From the NCBI GenBank assembly GCA_030278955.1, contig JAOANR010000011.1, positions 48,037,417 to 48,101,416 of the forward strand: a stretch of DNA of 64,000 bases. The letters are read 5' to 3'. This DNA comes from Hygrophila difformis. Its lineage: Eukaryota; Streptophyta; Magnoliopsida; Lamiales; Acanthaceae. The position numbers and the translations under genes were made by a program. Below, one piece after another: positions 21,605-33,837 of the stretch; position 1 is the stretch's first letter; every line of letters starts with the position of its first letter. Under the pieces are notes generated by a model, which saw nothing but the letters and a program-made list of their open reading frames with translations, was not told the origin of the DNA and ran no database searches.

Positions 21605-21985
21605 ACATGCAGATACGTCACTGAAATGTTTTTAAATAAAGTCGTTGAATTATTCATGAAAACGTACCTAAAATGTTCCTAGTGGAGTCGCTTAATTGTT
21701 CTTGATAGCATCGCTGAATTATTCTTGGTAACGTAAATGAGCTATTCAAGAAAACATTGTTGAATTGTTTTTTAGTATTATCACTGAATTGTATTTGGTA
21801 GCATTACTGAATTATTCTTTACAGAGTTGTTGAATTCTTTTAGGTATGGGTGTTTAATTTCTCTACATTAATTCGCTGAAAAGAACATACATCCGTCGCT
21901 GAAAAAAATATAGTCAGTCACTGAAATGCCTACAGATATATAGCTGAAATGACTACACATACATCACTAAAAAGTCTACCTAGAT
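21605..21985 (+). repeat. Degenerate tandem array of (T)CGCTGAATTRTTC units
   Basis: At least a dozen imperfect units read like 'gtCGCTGAATTATTCttggtaac', spaced about 25-40 bases. They drift from GTTGAATTGTTT to CACTGAAATGCC towards the right. The periodicity is irregular, so this is an old short-period array rather than a satellite. No coding frame survives. Confidence 0.6.
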
Positions 21986-22658
21986 GTCGCTGTCAATAGA
22001 CAAAGGAAAGAAATATGGAAGGGAACTAATAGACAAATGCATGCACTATCCCAATTTATTGAATGGGCATTGATTATAGTGCTCTGATTTTGTGTATACG
22101 TATCTAACGAAATGAAAGGTGCAAAGTTATGAGCAATTATCCTCATCGATAGACTAATGAAAATTTAGAGACGGCTCTTCTTAATTAAGCGATATATTAC
22201 TATATATTTCAGCGATCATTTTACACTATTCCATTACTACGTAATAAGGGATGCGGTTACAGGGTTCAGCCCCTTGCTGAATGTTCTGGAAATATACAGA
22301 AGCGGTTCTTAGTGGGCAAAATACATAAATCAGCATTCAATGCAATCCAATTATGGATGGAATACATATAAGGAAATTAAATCACCACCCAAAATCAATT
22401 ATTGCCACAATAGTAGTGAAGAGATAATATTCCATAAATCATTGTGTGATTACACTGAAGAGTGAATGCATATTATTTCTTCGTTCACACATTGTGGCAA
22501 TTTAAAAATATTTCTCATATATGAATGACTTAACAGTCACACAGTTACAAGTTTTTTATTCAATACATTTTTTTTAATTAAGTCTTCCACTCATTGATAG
22601 GAATACAAATTTTCTATTGTTCTAGGAAAAATACATAATATTGTCTGAAAATTTAGTC

Positions 22659-23170
22659 ATGCCATTATAAGCACATAGAACAAGTACCTCTTCAAATTTC
22701 ACCCAGCACATACATACTATAATTTAAGCACACTTGCATGTAAAAACCATCATCGAAAAAAACGTAGAAACAACACATATAAATTTACATGGAACCGTGT
22801 CCTGCCATAAAAGGCACATAAAATAAGTACCTCTTTAAATTTCACTCAGCACATACCTACAACATTGTAAACACACTTACATGTAAAAACCATCATCGAA
22901 AAAATGTAAAAACAGCACATATGTATATTAATATGCAACGTGTCATGTCATAAAAAACACATATAATTAATAAGTACATCTTTAAATTTAACCCAGCACA
23001 TACCTACAACATTTTAAGCACACTTACATGTAAAAACCATAATTGAAAACACGTAAAACAGCATATGTATATTCACATTGAACCGTATCATGCCATAAAA
23101 ACACATATAATAAGTACCTCTTTAAACTTAACCCAGCACATACCTACGACATTACAAGCACATTTCTCCA
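22659..23170 (+). repeat. 143-145 bp tandem repeat, about 3.5 copies
   Basis: Units begin with TGCCATAA...GCACATA at about 22659, 22803, 22946 and 23091. Each holds AAGTACCTCTTTAAATTT, CCAGCACATACCTACAACAT, ACTTACATGTAAAAACC and a CGAAAA block. The last unit stops after ACATTACAAGCACATTT. The units differ by a few substitutions and small indels. Confidence 0.9.
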
Positions 23171-24049
23171 ACCGCGAACCCTCGGACAGCCCACAAATTA
23201 TAACCGACCATAACACATAACCACCCCTTCCCCAATTCCATATTGTGATTACAAACATGAAAGGCCACCCACAAATTACCAGCCCCAAAATTGCAACAAG
23301 AGGCAAACTGGCACCAAATAACAAATAAAAAAAATCAAAATGCATCTTTATCACAAAAGAGGAATAAAATGTGCATAGTGGAAAACGGGCCCCACAAATT
23401 GATTTGCATCCTTACAATAAAGAAACACAAAAGAATAGTGTTGGAATGTTCCAAAAATCAGGGTTCATTAAAATCCTAAACATTGACTAGCCATATCATT
23501 ACACAGTTATATTAAATATATACTAAAATAAATTAATTTATCAAAATCAACTGATCAGCACACACAACCCTTTTATCCATAATTCAGCTCATTGCTGAAT
23601 CAGTACTTGAACCGATCCCCGTAATAATAAGTGTTTATGAGTCATATTTGTGAATAATAGTTAGATATAATTATGTTGTTTATATGCCATAAAAAAATTT
23701 TACTTTGGTGTTCAATGTTTCTAGTTTTATCTCAGTATACTTAAGGATACAAATTATACTATTATTTAAGGACATAAATCACAATTAAATGGTTGAACCA
23801 TTAGACAACATTGACAATTGTACCATTCTTGTATTATAACTATTGGATTTTATTTATGGTTAGGAACTTAGGATTGATTGTCTTGAACTCTTAATGTATT
23901 GTGTGTTTCATGGTTGGCTTGCACAGTAACCGACCCGTTACCATTAATCGTAAAGATTAGAGAACAAGATTTAGCCGTAAAATAAAAAGCAAGTTATTCT
24001 TTAAATTATGAATATATTTAATTTTTTGTTTTGATGAGCTACTCAAGGT

Positions 24050-24176
24050 CTGGAAAGGGGTGGTGGGAGCCAATGCCACACAAATTACAAAGGGACGAGA
24101 TAGGAAACTGGGTGGGGATTCGAACCCCCAACTGGGGACTTACCACTAGTGTAAGTCCCCAACCCTGCAGAATATA
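24050..24176 (-). mobile_element. tRNA-derived SINE (family 1)
   Basis: On the minus strand the sequence holds a B-box-like GGGGGTTCGAATCCCC, then a run to CCCTTTGTAATTTGTGTGGCATTGG. The head is a palindromic GGGGACTTACACTAGTGGTAAGTCCCC hairpin. The same head and tail occur at 43315-43445. Confidence 0.6.
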
Positions 24177-24179
24177 TTT

Positions 24180-25030
24180 AATTTAAACCATCATTAAATT
24201 AGTAGAACTATATTTTAAAAGTATATGATAAAAAATTACATTCATATATTATATTTAAATTTTTGCAAATTTTTTTTAATTAAAATCATTTTATATAATA
24301 ATAACAGTTTTAATTTTTAAATACATGAAATATTTTTTTTTAAAAAATATTGAAAAAATCCCTGAGCACGGGCTCCTGATGCTCCTCCAAGGAGCGGGAG
24401 TGCGGGACTGTGTAGAGTTTCTTTAAGCTACACTTAGAGATACTGTTTAGTGTTTACCGCTATTAACCGTTAAACTTTTTCCTAATTCTTCTAAATTTTC
24501 ATCCAAATATCTATAAACAACTTTTATAATAATAAAAAATAAATTTAAAAAAAAAAGAAAAAAGAAAAAACAAGGAAAACAGAACATGCCTTGAGTTGGA
24601 TGAGCCTCACTCGTCAAAGAGGATGGCTTATTTTGAACCCATCAAAGGCCAAATTGAGTTTGGACATTTTGTATAAGTAAAGAGTAAAGGACTTAAATTG
24701 AAATAACCTTTTGTTTTGTGTAAATTTCATCCATCGTGCCGCTCAAGAAAACTGAATTTGGTAAATCAGTTTTCGACCATCTTGCGTTAGCGCATCGAAG
24801 GCCTATTTCCCATTCGAGTAAATTTTAACTGTCTTGTTTCCCAAGAAATGTTACGGGCAGGACGAGTTCTTTAATCCCGAAAATGCCCCCTCCCAAACGA
24901 TTCCCATTCCGCATTCCAACGAACAAATCAACGGCTCAGAAGCGTCTAGGTTCACACCAACGGATGAGATTACGCGAAAAGAAGAAGCATTTTGAAATTT
25001 TAAAATCGGGAGTTAGGGCTGTAGACACCA
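24180..25030. other. AT-rich spacer and VDAC promoter region
   Basis: An AT-rich stretch with a GC-rich insert (about 24360-24420, holding CTCCTCCAAGGAGC) leads into the VDAC upstream region. No gene is visible. The last 200 bases become more mixed in composition, as expected of a promoter. Confidence 0.5.
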
Positions 25031-25040
25031 CTATATAAAT
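25031..25040 (+). promoter_or_regulatory. TATA box of the VDAC gene
   Basis: CTATATAAAT lies about 100 bases before the VDAC start codon, with a short C/T-rich leader between them. This is a normal spacing for a plant housekeeping gene. Confidence 0.6.
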
Positions 25041-25136
25041 CGATACCCCTTTTGTTCCTTGCTCTGCACTCGCACAACGCTTTGTGATTTCTTCTTCCCT
25101 TTTGAGTTTGGTTTATTGATTTTCGGTAACGCAGTG

Positions 25137-26961
25137 ATGGGGAAAGGCCCTGGACTCTACACGGAGATTGGGAAGCGAGCTCGAGGTTTGTTGTTTTGTG
25201 GCTTGTTTTTTTTCTTATAGTTTTGTTTCCTTTCCTTTAATAAGTTTTCTGTGTTTTGATTGTGTTTGGTGTTCGTGTTGGAATAGATCTTTTGTACAAG
25301 GATTACCAGAGCGATCAGAAGTTCTCAGTTACCACCTTCTCTTCGACTGGAGTTGTAAGTTATTTTTGTGTGTTTTTACCTATCTGTTTTATTTGTTTTT
25401 TTTTTTTATTCTGGCTGCTGAAATTTGTGGTTTATAGTTTCATTTGTGTTATTTTTGTTTTCTCTTAGTGCTTTTTAGATACTGTTTGTGTTTATTGTGG
25501 CTGCTGAAATTTGTGGTTTATTGTGGCTGCTGAAGTATTTATTATGTTGGTTTTTGGATTAGGCATTTGTTGAGTTTTGTGTGTTTACTGTTTCGTGAAT
25601 GGAAACTTGTGGTATAGTTTCATTTTCTGAATAGATAGATTTGTGTTTAGTGTATGGAGAGCAGTTCAGATTGGTGTCAATGTATACAAATAGTTCAGCA
25701 ATGTTACATTTAACCCTGTGTTTGGGACTTGGTACTATGAGTTGTGTTGGCTATTCTGTTTTGGCCTGCATATATTTGTATTATGAGTAGTAGTAGCACT
25801 ACATTTTAACGGCCTCAATTTTGGCATAAAACTTTACATACTTCATAAATCTAGGTCTATATTTCTGTAAATTGTAATGCATAATTTGTAGTACTTTTTT
25901 CTTTTAATGAGAATATAAGATCATGTATGTGCTCATTTTGTTTCCCCTTTGCAGACTCTCACTTCTACTGGAACGAAGAAGGGTGATGAGTTTCTGGCAG
26001 ATATCAGTACTAAGTTGAAGCACAAGAACATCACCACTGATGTCAAAGTTGATACGAGTTCTAATGTACGTTCTGTGCTCCTAGATTAAGAAGGTTGTCT
26101 GAAATTCAATAATGTACAATTCTTTTAGTGATATCTAATTGATTTCCAATGCCCAGCTCCTTACTACCATCACAGTTGATGAGCCCGCACCTGGATTGAA
26201 AACAATTCTAAGTTTTAGAGTTCCTGACCATAAATCTGGAAAGGTAGGAAAGTGTTTAATTTTGCCTCTCTAGTGTGCCACCGATTGAGGTCCCCTGTGT
26301 AATATATTCTCATTGACCTCTGTAGTTGGAACTTCAATACTTGCACGATTACGCTGGAATATGCTCAAGCGTAGGGCTGACTCCCAATCCCACCGTTAAC
26401 TTTTCTGGTGTTTTTGGAAACAATCAACTTTCGGTGGGAAGTGATGTGTCTTTCGACACTAAGGAAAGTGCACTTACCAAGTACAACTTTGGAGCAAGCT
26501 TTACAAACAGTGATGTTATTGCTAGTTTGGCCTTGTGAGTGCCTTCTTTATCTTCACAATATTTGTCTGTCTTATCTAATTTCACTGAATCTGTCTATGG
26601 CTAACATATTGATTAGTTTGTTAAATTGACTATAACCCGTATCGTTACCTGTTTTAGGAACGACAAGTTCAACCTGTTGAGTGCGTCGTACTACCACATG
26701 GTGGATTCATTGACCACAGCAGTTGGTGCCGAGGTGACACACAACTTCTCAAGCAACAAGAACACCATAACTGTTGGCACGGAATACTTGTTGGACCCCT
26801 TAACCGTTGTGAAGGCACGAGTGAACAATTTAGGCACCGCAAATGCTTTGATCCAGCACGAATGGCGTCCTAAGTCGCTCATCACTCTATCAGCCGAGGT
26901 GGACACCAAGTCTATAGACAAGAGTGCGAAGTTTGGATTGGCTTTGGCTCTCAAGCCATGA
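25137..26961 (+). CDS. VDAC: Voltage-dependent anion channel (mitochondrial porin, VDAC)
   Basis: There are six exons: 25137-25185, 25287-25354, 25955-26065, 26157-26243, 26326-26534 and 26658-26961. GT-AG junctions and phases are consistent, giving 275 residues, the normal length of plant VDACs (about 276). The N-terminus [20 protein letters not shown] is the conserved amphipathic helix. Alternating beta strands follow (for example [12 protein letters not shown]), and the C-terminus ends FGLALALKP. The protein forms a 19-strand beta barrel in the mitochondrial outer membrane and passes ATP/ADP and other metabolites. Which paralogue it is cannot be told by eye. Confidence 0.96.
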
Positions 26962-27590
26962 GTGGGTGATGTTCTTGGCAGTCATCGAAATAAAAAGGAT
27001 AACTAAGTGGTGGTTGCTTGAACTTGAAAGAGAAGTTTGGAACCTTTTTCATGGCTCAGTTTTTGCTATCCTTTGGTGTCCATTTTGATCCTTAAATTTC
27101 TGATATCAAAGGCACCTATTGACTCATTTCTTTTGAATTTTTTGGTCAAGGCTATGCTGTGATTTAGTACCAATATTGGTGGTTTGTTTTGATGGATCAA
27201 AAGTTTCTGCAACGTTTTCGTTTAAGGAAGAAAAAAAAAACACAATTTTGTGGAGTCATGTGGAATGTTACATGTTTGAAAGAATAAAAGTTGTTATCAG
27301 AAATAAGTAAAATACTTGAAAGAATGAAAAAAATAATGTAGTGAATGTCTTTAGGCAATGAATAAGTGTGTTGCCAGAAGCCCAGAACAATACCTCATAT
27401 ATGGCCGTCAATTAGCAAAACCATAATAAAGCTTATATGGTGAAGTAGTTTTACAAATCCAACTTACATGATAAAAAATTGGTCGTCCATTACTCCATAT
27501 TGCAAAATCCGAGAATCTATAACAAAAGTTACAATAGACTGAATATTGATGACAAATATATCTGGGTCAGAATTGAAGAGTTTGAGTTGG
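26962..27590. other. VDAC 3' UTR and spacer
   Basis: The first roughly 250 bases are presumably the VDAC 3' UTR. After that the sequence is AT-rich, and no feature is supported. Confidence 0.5.
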
Positions 27591-27592
27591 GT

Positions 27593-28275
27593 ATTGGTTA
27601 GACTACCATTATCCATGACCACCCCAACCACCCAACCATCCAACCATCTCATTATTTTATTAATTTCTCTCTCCTCCAACTCATCAATATCCATCCCAAC
27701 CCAACCACCCAAATTTTACATACTTTATCAATAACCACCCAACCATCCAACCAAAATATTATAAATAATTATTTTAATTTATACAATTTTAGATTAGTTT
27801 GAAATATAAAAAAATAATGTATCAAAAATATAAATATTGTAGTCTTACTTGTAAAGAATAAAAAATCTAAAATAATAATATATTTTTTATTTATTTTTAT
27901 TTTCTGTAAATTTTAAAATGGGTTAAATATATCAAAATTGATATATTATGTATTTAACAAAAATATAGCAAGAGTGGTCTCTATTTGTAGAGAATGAAAA
28001 ATTATAAAATTTGGTACATTTTTTATTTATATTTATTTATTTATATAAAATTAAAGATATAATTATTTTATTGTATAAAATTAAAAGAATCACTTGACCA
28101 ATGGGATGGAGACAAGTGTCTCAATCCCATTGGCCAAAATTAAGAGACCTAGTGGTCTCATGGTTGGGAAGGGTCGACCCCTCCAATGCAACCACCACCT
28201 TTTTTTCTTCTTTTTTTTTAATTAATGCTTAGGTGGCGGAGACCGGTTGGAGACCGGATCATGGATAAACATGAT
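27593..28275. mobile_element. Candidate MITE/TIR element with TTATCCATGA ends
   Basis: CCATTATCCATGACCACCCC on the left and GGATCATGGATAAACATG on the right are inverted relatives. Repeated CCACCCAACCATCCAACC blocks occupy the left 180 bases. A palindromic CAATGGGATGGAGAC / TCTCAATCCCATTGG pair occurs near 28100. There is no coding capacity. Boundaries are approximate. Confidence 0.4.
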
Positions 28276-28694
28276 CTTAGGGTTCGATTACTGTGATACA
28301 AAATGTCAAATCACTCTCAAATTTCCTTAATAAATAATGTGGATAAATCGGAATAAATATCCAAATAGTCCTTGATATTATTCAATTTGAATTATAAAGT
28401 ATTTGATTAACCAAAATGATTTTATAACTTTCGTATTTTAGCAGATAATCATAATTGCATTTAATTTTCAATTTTTTGTCCTCTAAAATTTTAAATTGTT
28501 CACTTGCATAAAAAGTTTTATTTTATTTTTTTAATTTAGTCCTTTATATTTATAAAAATAAGGTCTGAATTATTTAAAAAAAACATAAATTTTTAGGGGT
28601 AAAAAAATAATTTTAAAATTTAGGTATCTAAAATTAAAAATAAAATGTAATTAGAACTATTTACTTTATAAATCAAATTGAATAATAATAGGGG

Positions 28695-28795
28695 ATGATG
28701 CTTAGTCCAAGTAATAAAATCCTCTAAGTTTCAACAGAAGGTTGGAGGTTAGACCCCACCGGCCTCCTATGGCTCTTCCAAAAAAAAATGAATAA
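28695..28795 (+). mobile_element. Probable SINE fragment
   Basis: A B-box-like GGAGGTTAGACCCCACC followed by CCTCCTATGGCTCTTCC and a run of A. The A-box region (GATGCTTAGTCCAAGT) is weak. This would be a tRNA-type SINE of another family than those at 24050 and 42313. Confidence 0.4.
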
Positions 28796-29489
28796 TAATT
28801 AAACGAGATTATTTATTCCTGAATAAATTCATGAATCCAAATATACGTTTAATGAGTAATTTGTATCATTAATTACCTAATGGGGAAAGAAAAAGAAATT
28901 CAAAATTCCATAATTATTGTAACCCTCTGCCCCTCTCACTCTCCTTTTTTGCAGCTTGCTTTTCCCCCTGCGAATTGGGCTTTACTGACAAGTCGCAAGA
29001 TCGGTCACCGCGAATTCCACCGCGTTCAGGCGGAGCCGCCTGGTGGAGCAAATAATCTGTCTCATCGCCCGGTAGACTCGCACCTCTTGTTCACCCCACA
29101 CGGCAGACGGTAGGCCTCGGTCGCTTGGGTGTTGATGAGTTTTGAGATTAGGTTTAATTTTGTCATTTCCAATTGTTTTTGAAAATTATTGAGCTCGGAG
29201 CATTGGATTCCTTCTTTATACGTGTTTCTTCTGGAAAGAAGAAGGGTTATTCTTATTTTTGCCCCAAATCTTTGTTTCTTCTGGCTCGCTTTCCTGAATG
29301 TTTGTATTGCTTTATTGGCAAAAGGATTGGTTTGATATCAATTATGTTTTGAATTGCATTTGAAAAGCTGTGCTACTAATTTTCATGGATTTCATATGTT
29401 TTAGTTTATTGTTGTATTGCTTCTTTGCATTCTTATCCTTTGCTTTACCTAGGTGGAGGTTTTTATCGAGCTATTTGTGAAAGTGAACA

Positions 29490-30635
29490 ATGGAAAGCCC
29501 AAGAATCCCTCCTAATCTTCCGGAAGATCTGATTGTTGAGATTTTATTGAGGTTGCCAGTGAAAACCTTGTTGCGGTTCAAGTCTGTTTGCAAACTTTGG
29601 CGTTCTCTGATTGGAAGTGCAAGATTCATAAACCAACAATACACCCGGGAGAGCAATCAAGAGCGGCTACTCGTTAGGCATTACAGGCCTGATGAGGAAC
29701 GATATGCATATGCTTTGTATTGTGACAAATTGCTGTCTGTATATGAAGAGCCCGATCACCTGCAGATTCCTCCCACTATTGCATCTTTGATGGGACCCTT
29801 GAATGGTGTATTCTGCATGATTAGTATTTCAGGTCACATGGCTTTGTTGAATCCAGCCATGAGACAGTTTAGGCCACTTCCATTAGTTCCTCAGAATCGA
29901 CAACCACATCTTTCACCATATGATGATTTGCTAGGATTTGGGGTGGACCCATTGACGGGAGATTACAAGATTGTTTCTATTCAGTACTTTTGGAATGAAG
30001 AAATGGATGCTCCGCATTTCCCTTCTATTGTTTCTGTTTACAACTCAGGTACTGATTCATGGAGACATTTTGAGGATGTGGATTTGGTTAATTCAAGTCG
30101 ATGTGCATATAGGTCACTGTGTAATACATTCTTGAAAGGAGTATATTATTGGCTCACGGAGTTCAATGAATCTGATGTTGCTATCCTTGCATTCGACATA
30201 TGCACCGAGAAGTTTCGAGAAATTCAAGTGCCTGATTGTATTAAATCGAAAGAAGGGGACCTTGCTCTATATGGTGATTCAATAGCTTTGCTATCCTGCG
30301 ATGTAGACAGAGTTGATAAGTGTGTTGATGTATGGCTAATGGACCAGGATGGATGCTGGACAAAAAGCTTAACGGTTGGCCCGTTTCAAGACATCAAGTG
30401 GCCACTTTGTTTTTGGAAGAGCGATGAGCTCTTATTGGAAACAGAAAGTCCACTCTTGACTCTATATGATGTCTATACCAAGACAATAAGAACTGTCGAA
30501 GCTCGGAGAAAAGAGAATGGCTTCTTTATATACTGGATTTTTACGTACAAGGAAAGTCTCGTGTCAATTGAAGGGAAGGGGAACAATTGTAGGCATTGGG
30601 ATACTTCGGAATTTGTTAAGGATATCTTCTCGTAA
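29490..30635 (+). CDS. F-box protein with FBA-type C-terminus
   Basis: A single-exon CDS of 381 residues. The F-box lies at about residues 8-50 (LPEDLIVEILLRLPVKTLLR, FKSVCKLWRSLI). The rest fits the F-box-associated type 1 interaction domain: GFGVDPLTGDYKIV, VYNSGTDSWRH, GVYYWL, ILAFDICTEKFREI and SLTVGPFQDIKWPLCFWKSD. Such proteins bind SKP1 in SCF ubiquitin ligases and choose substrates. The family includes CPR1 and the S-locus F-box proteins, but the sequence gives no reason to choose among them. A 5' UTR intron is likely: a donor at CAGACG|GTAGGC (about 29109) and an acceptor at TTACCTAG (about 29452) join a GC-rich leader to the start-proximal UTR. Confidence 0.9.
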   Translation: MESPRIPPNLPEDLIVEILLRLPVKTLLRFKSVCKLWRSLIGSARFINQQYTRESNQERLLVRHYRPDEERYAYALYCDKLLSVYEEPDHLQIPPTIASLMGPLNGVFCMISISGHMALLNPAMRQFRPLPLVPQNRQPHLSPYDDLLGFGVDPLTGDYKIVSIQYFWNEEMDAPHFPSIVSVYNSGTDSWRHFEDVDLVNSSRCAYRSLCNTFLKGVYYWLTEFNESDVAILAFDICTEKFREIQVPDCIKSKEGDLALYGDSIALLSCDVDRVDKCVDVWLMDQDGCWTKSLTVGPFQDIKWPLCFWKSDELLLETESPLLTLYDVYTKTIRTVEARRKENGFFIYWIFTYKESLVSIEGKGNNCRHWDTSEFVKDIFS

Positions 30636-31020
30636 TCATCAATCAAAAGGTATAAGCTAGTACTACTATTTAACATTTGTACATGTTTTTTCTTCTGAGT
30701 TGTGAAATCTCTGCAAAGGATTATATTGCTGCTCCATATTGAGGATTTCAACTTTCTTTATTAAGTATACTCTTTTTTCCCTTTCTTTTGCTTTGTTGTG
30801 TGTGTGTTGGGGGCGTTGATTGAATAAATACCTTATCACTTGGGAAGGGCTACTATACACAAACACACCCACTATAGAGCACTATAGAGGACATACGACA
30901 ATATACTCACACAACACCAACCGTTTGATGTTGGTTAGGCGGCAAGGCCGACCATAAAGCTAAAACAAGTGCACCAAGAACTTAACAACGTAGGGCTTAA
31001 TCGAGAGACTTAAGAAAATA

Positions 31021-31161
31021 CTTCCTCCGTATTTTATTAATGTTAATGTTTGCATAGTAAATACTATTCATTGAGTAAGTTTGATTCGACTTTTTCACAC
31101 ATTTACATAAGATAAAACATAGTCAAGTGGGAATGTTAAAATTTTTTGAATACGGAGGGAG
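31021..31161. mobile_element. Stowaway MITE (141 bp)
   Basis: The ends CTTCCTCCGTATTTT ... GAATACGGAGGGAG are flanked by TA on both sides. It is a different, shorter family from the 259-bp elements. It lies 0.4 kb after the F-box gene. Confidence 0.85.
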
Positions 31162-31164
31162 TAG

Positions 31165-32030
31165 AACACTTTTATAAATACAAAACACTATTTCAAGAGA
31201 ATTCCTATAGCTAAGACACTTAGCATTATCTTCACTTCTTGAACACTCACTCATTCACTATTCACTCAACTCACACCTCCACAAATGAAAGGGCTCACCC
31301 CTAAATAGGGTGTCCTAGAATATTCTAAAAAATACAATTAATAAAAATATTTATGGAAAATTCCACACAAAGTGCATTTCTATTTCTTTCTAGAATATTC
31401 TATTTAGTTTGCATTGATTTCTAACATAGTGGAATTCCCTAGTCAATGCAGTGCAGTGAATCGTGTATCTTTGTGTTCATATGTTTCTGTCTTTGGCAGT
31501 GGTTCGGAGGATGGTCTGAAGTATCCACATATACCCTTTGGAAGACAGTAATATTGTACTACTACTTATTATTAAAACTGTATGCTCGTGATATGCATGT
31601 AATGGGATGATGCAAGAGTGTAAGAGAACTTGTTTGAATATTTGTCATAACAAATTAGACAGATGCTTATTAGTTGCTTATAATTTGTTTGGTATTTTGT
31701 CCTCTTTCATTGTTTGATGACTTTATCTAAATGATTTGTTTCCCTATCAATGGAATTTTTTTTTTTCAAAGTTGTAAAATTTTAGAGGTATTTTTTGAAT
31801 TGCTTTGATTAGTTTAAACAAAAAAAACTTTTTGGAAGTGTTTAGAATTAACCTTTTGTTTTTGTATATGTTTCATCTGTTTATGTTTTTGAATTAACTC
31901 TCTTTATTTGGATTACTACTGTTTTAATTTTTTGTTATACGAGTATATGTTTTGCATTTATACTCCGTATTTGATAAATTTTCTCTCTTTACTTAAAAAA
32001 AAACTCATTATTTATTTATTTATTTATTTA
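31165..32030. other. AT-rich spacer after the F-box gene
   Basis: No gene or clear repeat boundary is visible. A short TTTA run (about 32011-32032) borders the next MITE. Confidence 0.5.
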
Positions 32031-32033
32031 TTA

Positions 32034-32292
32034 CTCCCTCCGTTCCAGGCAAGATGTCTGGTTTGACTTTTTGACACTGTTCATTGTTTAACTTTGACTC
32101 AATATTATTTCAAGTATATATTTGAAAAGAATAGTCGAGTTGGGTCTTGTTAGAATCGTATGATCATGTAGTTTTATAATATATAATTCACATAATTTTT
32201 CATTGTATATAATTTGAGATATTAACAATTGAAAAAGTGCATTGGATTATGTGCAGAAATGAAACAAGACATCTTAAATAGGATAGAGGGAA
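32034..32292 (+). mobile_element. Stowaway-type MITE (family A, 259 bp)
   Basis: It begins CTCCCTCCGTTCC after TA and ends ATAGAGGGAA before TA. The interior matches the copy at 5660-5918 almost block for block, including TTTGACTTTTTGACACTGTT and AATAGTCGAGTTGG. The right terminal repeat has drifted. Confidence 0.88.
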
Positions 32293-33180
32293 TACTAAAT
32301 AGTGCAATAGTACATAATATATTTTCTCTTATTTAACATCCATGCAAAACTCTAGTGGAACACTTAAAAAAAACAACAAATGAAATTTTAGGCGAAAATG
32401 GGAGTTAAGGGTGTGGTGGGAGATAATGAGACTCTTTGGAAGCCGGCATATTTAGGAGCATATAGCGGTTTCAATCAGCATATTCTCTCACAATTCTCTC
32501 TCCGAATCTGCTATCTGCTAGCTGATCTGCTGATTCCCAAACATCCTCATTGTGGGTTCACCGTTCACCCCCAAGTCCTCTTAAGGTGGTTGATTTCAGA
32601 CTACGCATGTAGAGTCAAATTTACTCGATCGGTTTTAAGTTTTTCTGATCTTGTTATCTAAGAAAAAAAAATAATTCAAATGAAATACTTTATTAGGTGT
32701 TTAAAATATCCAAATGAAATAATCCAAACAAGTAAAGTGAAACTACTAGTATACTTTTTTTTTAAAAAAAAAAAAAACGTGAAATGATACACTGATCAAA
32801 TAATGAAAAAAAGGGGAGTGGGCGGTGGCATATTGGCATTAATTGTATTATTCCATGAGTTGCAAATAAGTCTTCACTTTTACTTTTATATATAAACGCA
32901 AGAGTACTGTAGTACAGTATGATTTAACTCTATATATATTTTGAACACATCATCAGCCCTTTGTTGAATAAATGAAAAGCCTACCTTTGTGTGCGGATTT
33001 AAAAAATGTTATTAAAAAGTATGTGACGATAATCTATTAGAATTTTCTTTTAATTTCCTTTTATTGGTGGGAGATTATTAAGATTAGGTAGTTGGTAATC
33101 ATGATAGCATCAAATTTGACTTGAAAATTAAGTAAAGATTATTTGAGTTTGAAATTGGAGAAATCGTTCTTTACCTATTA

Positions 33181-33460
33181 GGCCATCTCCAACCGAACAA
33201 AAAATACAGTATTTTATCTCTAATCGAAAACATTAAACTCAAATCCAATGGAATATTCTTTTTTTTAATTTTTTTATTTTTATCACTTTATACACTTTAT
33301 TCCCCTTTGAAAACATTTTGCAGTAGTGAATAGTAGAACGCATTTATGCGTCTCTCCTCCGGGCAAAGAAGCTGGAAACGCATTTTGCGTTTGGGTTTTG
33401 GTATCGGTTGGACTATTTTCTCTACCCATTTTTGATTTTGCTGTTCGGTTGGAGTTGGTG
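33181..33460. mobile_element. Tourist/Harbinger-like MITE (280 bp)
   Basis: The ends GGCCATCTCCAACCGAACA and TGTTCGGTTGGAGTTGGTG are an inverted repeat of about 19 bases. TTA is duplicated on both sides (33178-33180, 33461-33463). There is no coding capacity. Confidence 0.8.
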
Positions 33461-33619
33461 TTAGTAATTTAGTATGCATAATGCAGATGCCTCATTTTTG
33501 GTGATTCCAATAATGTGATAAGAGTACTACAGTTTCATATATGGCATATTGGCATCAATAAACAATCAAGTCATCATTTTTGGGGTCAATTATCATTCAA
33601 CTATTTAAGAAAAATACCA

Positions 33620-33801
33620 TTTCATACAACAAAAAGTTATGAAAAATATATATGTTCTAAAACTGCATGATTATACGATTCTAACCAGACCCAACTCGAC
33701 TATTTTTTTTCAAATATATACTTGCAATAAAATTGAGTCAACGTTAAATAATGAACAGTGTCAAAAAGTCAAACATGACAAGTATCATGGGACGGAGGGA
33801 G
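33620..33801 (-). mobile_element. Truncated Stowaway MITE (family A, inverted)
   Basis: It ends GGGACGGAGGGAG followed by TA. Read on the minus strand it repeats AGTCAAACATG-type and TCGAGTTGGGTCTGGTTAG blocks of the 259-bp family. About 80 bases of the other end are missing. Confidence 0.8.
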
Positions 33802-33837
33802 TAGATTTTAACAACAACGTATTATCAATACTATAAA

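Noticed and set aside
22659..23170. Regular repeats that could suggest a CRISPR array
   Set aside because: The units are 143 bp and contiguous without unique spacers, in a plant nuclear context; this is a tandem repeat.
24050..24176. tRNA-like B box suggesting a tRNA gene
   Set aside because: The segment cannot form a complete cloverleaf and shares its tail with three other copies, so it is a SINE.
32398..32661. 87-codon frame between MITEs
   Set aside because: No domain or splice context, and it lies in repeat-rich sequence.
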